Below, in pieces: positions 62,189 through 64,000 of a stretch of DNA of 64,000 nt. Within the stretch, counting starts at the first letter, position 1. Each line of letters opens with the position of its first letter. A model generated the notes under the pieces. That model ran no database searches and was not told the origin of the DNA. It was given only the letters and a program-made list of their open reading frames with translations. The stretch is taken from positions 580,157 through 644,156 of the forward strand of contig CAVSBW010000012.1 in NCBI GenBank assembly GCA_963726295.1. The letters run 5' to 3'. The position numbers and the translations under genes are program-made. The stretch is from DASSQJ01 sp963726295 (lineage in GTDB: Bacteria > Actinomycetota > Actinomycetes > Actinomycetales > Dermatophilaceae).

Positions 62189-62953
62189 TCACACCACTGC
62201 GGTCATCCCGCCATCGACGTACAGGACCTGGCCGTTGACGAAGTCCGAGGCTGCTGAAGAGAGGAAGACCAAGGCGCCGACCAGGTCTTGGACGCGACCC
62301 CAGCGCCCCGCCGGCGTGCGGCTCTCGACCCATCGGGTGAAGTCTGCGTCGGCCACGAGCGTTGCGGTGAGCTCCGTCCCGACGTAACCGGGGGCAAGAG
62401 CATTCGACTGGATTCCGGAGGAGGCCAGGTCGGCGCACATTCCTCGGGTGAGCATCACCAGACCGCCCTTGGTCGCGCTGTAGGGGGCGATGCCCGGGCG
62501 CGCCAGCCGGCTCTGCACCGAGCCGACATTGACGATCTTTCCACTGCCGCGCGCGGCCATCCCGCGAGCAACGCGCTGCCCGACGAGGAAGACGCTGGTC
62601 AGGTTCGTTGCGACCAGGTCATCCCAGTCCGCCTTCGTGAACTCCAGGAGCGGACTTCGGCGCTGAACACCTGCGTTGTTGACCAGGATGTCGGGCACTC
62701 CCCACACCCGTTCGATCTCACTGACTCCGAGGTCGACCGCTTCGGCGTCGGTGACATCGAAGGTGGCCACCTCGGTCGCGCCCCCAGTGGCAAGGCTGAG
62801 GGCCGAGGCCGTGGCCTCCGCACGCGAGCGGTCGCGGCCATGCACGATGACACGTGCCCCGGCGTCGAGCAGGCCCTCGGCCAGCGCCCTTCCGATTCCA
62901 CGGCTCGAGCCGGTCACCAGTGCGGTGCGTCCGGTCAGGTCAAACAGGCTCAC
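62189..62953 (-). CDS. Short-chain dehydrogenase/reductase (gluconate 5-dehydrogenase-like)
   Basis: 254 residues, intact. Start ATG 62953: MSLFDLTGRTALVTGSSRGI. NAD(P) motif TGSSRGIGRALAEGLLDAGA, DVTDAEAVDLGVSEIERVWG, ILVNNAGVQRRSPLLEFTKA (NNAG), KIVNVGSVQSRLARPGIAPY, SATKGGLVMLTRGMCADLAS (YSATK catalytic), GRWGRVQDLVGALVFLSSAA, DFVNGQVLYVDGG. The overall sequence resembles IdnO/gluconate 5-dehydrogenase enzymes that reduce 5-keto sugars. Single gene with no clear partner. Confidence 0.87.
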   Translation of the reverse strand: MSLFDLTGRTALVTGSSRGIGRALAEGLLDAGARVIVHGRDRSRAEATASALSLATGGATEVATFDVTDAEAVDLGVSEIERVWGVPDILVNNAGVQRRSPLLEFTKADWDDLVATNLTSVFLVGQRVARGMAARGSGKIVNVGSVQSRLARPGIAPYSATKGGLVMLTRGMCADLASSGIQSNALAPGYVGTELTATLVADADFTRWVESRTPAGRWGRVQDLVGALVFLSSAASDFVNGQVLYVDGGMTAVV

Positions 62954-63545
62954 GACTACGACCTCCCTGGCGCCAGTCCACCGCCCGGCGGTGCGCCGCA
63001 GAGTCTATCCATCCCTACCGATGACAGTCGCGGGGTACGAGCTGCGGTACGGCTGCGTCCGGCAGTCCGACAACGACCGGTGCAGGCCATCCGCGTCCCA
63101 CCCGGAGAGCCGATGTCGTCCGCGCGGATGGTTCGCTGCGGGATGCGTGCTACCTGGGCACCAACACCCCGGCCAGCCAGCCGCTCCACGAGCAACCTGG
63201 GATTCACCGTCCTGGCTCAGGCGCCGCTCGGCAGGGGCGGACTGCCGACGTGGGCGATGCGCCAGGACGCCCCCGGCTGAGAGCGTGCGGCCCAGAGAGC
63301 TTCGGGGCGGGTGCGCCCGCGGGCGCCGAGCAGGGCGGCCGGTCCCGAGCCGGGGACGATGCCGGTGAGCGTCCGCACCGGAGGCCGCAGAGCCTCCGGT
63401 GGATCCCAGTCCCTGATTGGCCCGATGACGCCCCGGGGAGGTCCCCGCGGCCGCGCCGCCGCCATCGACGCCCGACCGGCGTGGCAGGTTCTGCAGGCGG
63501 TACCTCTGGTCCGCTTCGTGCTCGCGCGCGATCGGAGGGGTGAGG
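62954..63545. other. Intergenic region with one strong hairpin
   Basis: No open frame shows both a start signal and protein-like composition. It holds the promoter region of the minus-strand SDR and the hairpin at 63376-63401. The plus-strand lipoprotein at 63546 is preceded by GGAGGGGTGAGG. Confidence 0.45.
63376..63401. terminator. Strong hairpin, possible terminator or RNA element
   Basis: Perfect 10-bp stem CACCGGAGGC (63376-63385) / GCCTCCGGTG (63392-63401) with a six-base loop CGCAGA, followed by GATCCC, no U tract. About 145 bp before the lipoprotein start. Confidence 0.5.
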
Positions 63546-63930
63546 GTGGCAAGTCGCCGCGCACGCGTGGTCGCCAGCGTGCTGATCTGTCTCGGGCTGG
63601 CAGGCTGCGCCGGCCAGGTCATCGTCGCCGGTGAGGTCTCGGTGCTGGTGTCCGAGCGACCGACGGGCGGGATGGACGCCCTGGGAGGCGGTCGGCCGGA
63701 GGTCGTCGGTGGATGCCTCGGCGCGGCCGGCTCGGTGATCGTCTGGCCGTACGGGACCAAGGTGGTGCGAGAGGATCCGCTGACCATCGAGATCCCCGAC
63801 ACCGGCACCTTCGCCCTGGGCGATCAGGTCCACGTCGGTGGAGGGTTGGTCCTGGAACACACCACGGGCGCGCGACCGGTTGAGTCGTTCGAGACCGGAG
63901 GGGTGACCGTGCCTCGGTCCGTGCCCCCCA
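63546..63930 (+). CDS. Putative secreted lipoprotein (3' end disturbed)
   Basis: Start GTG 63546 after GGAGGGG. N-terminus VASRRARVVASVLICLGLAG, with lipobox LGLAGCAGQ. The mature part reads VIVAGEVSVLVSERPTGGMD, VVGGCLGAAGSVIVWPYGTK, VVREDPLTIEIPDTGTFALG, DQVHVGGGLVLEHTTG, a beta-rich domain with one further cysteine. The frame then runs into sequence that, in another frame, is a response-regulator fragment, so the natural end is not visible. Family not recognised. Confidence 0.6.
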
Positions 63931-64000
63931 CCCGAGGACCTGCTGGCCGGTATCCGCACCATCGCCGAGGGCGAGGCCCTGCTCTCCCCGTCGATCACAC
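63927..64000 (+). pseudogene. Fragment of a LuxR/NarL-type response regulator (runs off the window)
   Basis: From about 63930 the plus strand reads PEDLLAGIRTIAEGEALLSP, SIT, the linker between the receiver and LuxR DNA-binding domain of NarL-type regulators (usual context KDAPPEDLLAGIR). The receiver domain is not upstream; instead the lipoprotein reading is, so this is a 5'-truncated fragment or a rearrangement/assembly joint. The rest lies beyond base 64000. Confidence 0.6.

Noticed and set aside
63217..63564. 115-residue minus-strand ORF
   Set aside because: No start signal, composition like random high-GC sequence, and it contains the 63376 hairpin.
1..64000. CRISPR arrays, insertion sequences, prophage or integron parts
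   Set aside because: No regularly spaced repeats, transposase or integrase motifs, or terminal inverted repeats were seen on either strand; the only tandem repeat is the 22-bp pair at 61774.

Overview
This is a very GC-rich (low-to-mid 70s percent by eye) chromosomal stretch from an actinomycete. The evidence is the strong G/C third-position bias, GTG starts, GTGA/ATGA stop-start overlaps, a SigB/SigF-type stress sigma factor, many GAF-ANTAR genes, DUF4383 proteins and a bcc-aa3 type respiratory chain. The family cannot be fixed from the sequence; a Geodermatophilaceae- or Kineosporiaceae-like organism would fit. Many conserved genes (about 3.5-6.7 kb, 13-26 kb, 29-37 kb and 38.9-43.2 kb) are broken by single-base indels into pieces that join perfectly in neighbouring frames. 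I read these as sequence errors, not pseudogenes, and annotate the joined genes.

Layout. 0-2.4 kb: end of a phytoene-desaturase-like FAD enzyme, two small proteins and a DUF4383 membrane protein. 2.4-6.7 kb: a complete selenocysteine locus, with selB and selA on the minus strand, tRNA-Sec(UCA) between selA and selD, and selD on the plus strand. 6.8-12.2 kb: membrane proteins, the stress sigma factor, a hemerythrin-like protein, a Vms1/baeRF-like protein and a CPA1 Na+/H+ antiporter. 12.2-17.0 kb: System I cytochrome c maturation genes ccmC-E-F-G-H as one overlapping minus-strand operon. 17.1-26.1 kb: the divergent respiratory operon ctaC (fused to cytochrome c)-ctaD-ctaE-unknown-ctaG-cytochrome c lipoprotein-qcrC-qcrA-qcrB-small protein. 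26.1-38.7 kb: a surface-glycan cluster with UDP-glucuronate decarboxylase, ADP-heptose genes (gmhA, hldE, a GmhB-like phosphatase domain), seven glycosyltransferase modules, an SDR and a carbamoyltransferase. 38.8-44.0 kb: formate dehydrogenase alpha-beta-NrfD operon; alpha has an in-frame UGA read as selenocysteine followed by a SECIS-like hairpin. 44.1-60.4 kb: a glycosyltransferase, a FUSC protein, YihY, a TPP-dependent oxidase, a CinA-like amidase and an FAD-Rieske oxidoreductase, interleaved with nine GAF-ANTAR genes, a lone ANTAR protein and gene scraps. 60.6-64.0 kb: PadR with a HAAS membrane protein, a small ORF broken by a 22-bp tandem duplication, an SDR, a lipoprotein and a response-regulator fragment at the edge.

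How the parts fit. The Sec machinery at the left serves the Sec formate dehydrogenase 33 kb away; formate electrons could enter the quinone pool through NrfD and leave through the bcc-aa3 chain, whose c-type haems are attached by the neighbouring Ccm system. Many genes carry a promoter-like pair of a -35 box resembling GTTT (also GTTG, GTGT, GAAT) and a -10 box GGGTA with 14-16 bp between. This suggests that the sigma factor in the window, or a relative, controls much of the region, including the fdh operon, ccm operon, yihY, TPP oxidase, uxs and several ANTAR genes. The joint picture is a stress/energy-limitation island: trace-gas or formate respiration, pH and envelope defence, surface glycan remodelling and a dense set of RNA-binding ANTAR antiterminators with GAF sensor domains.
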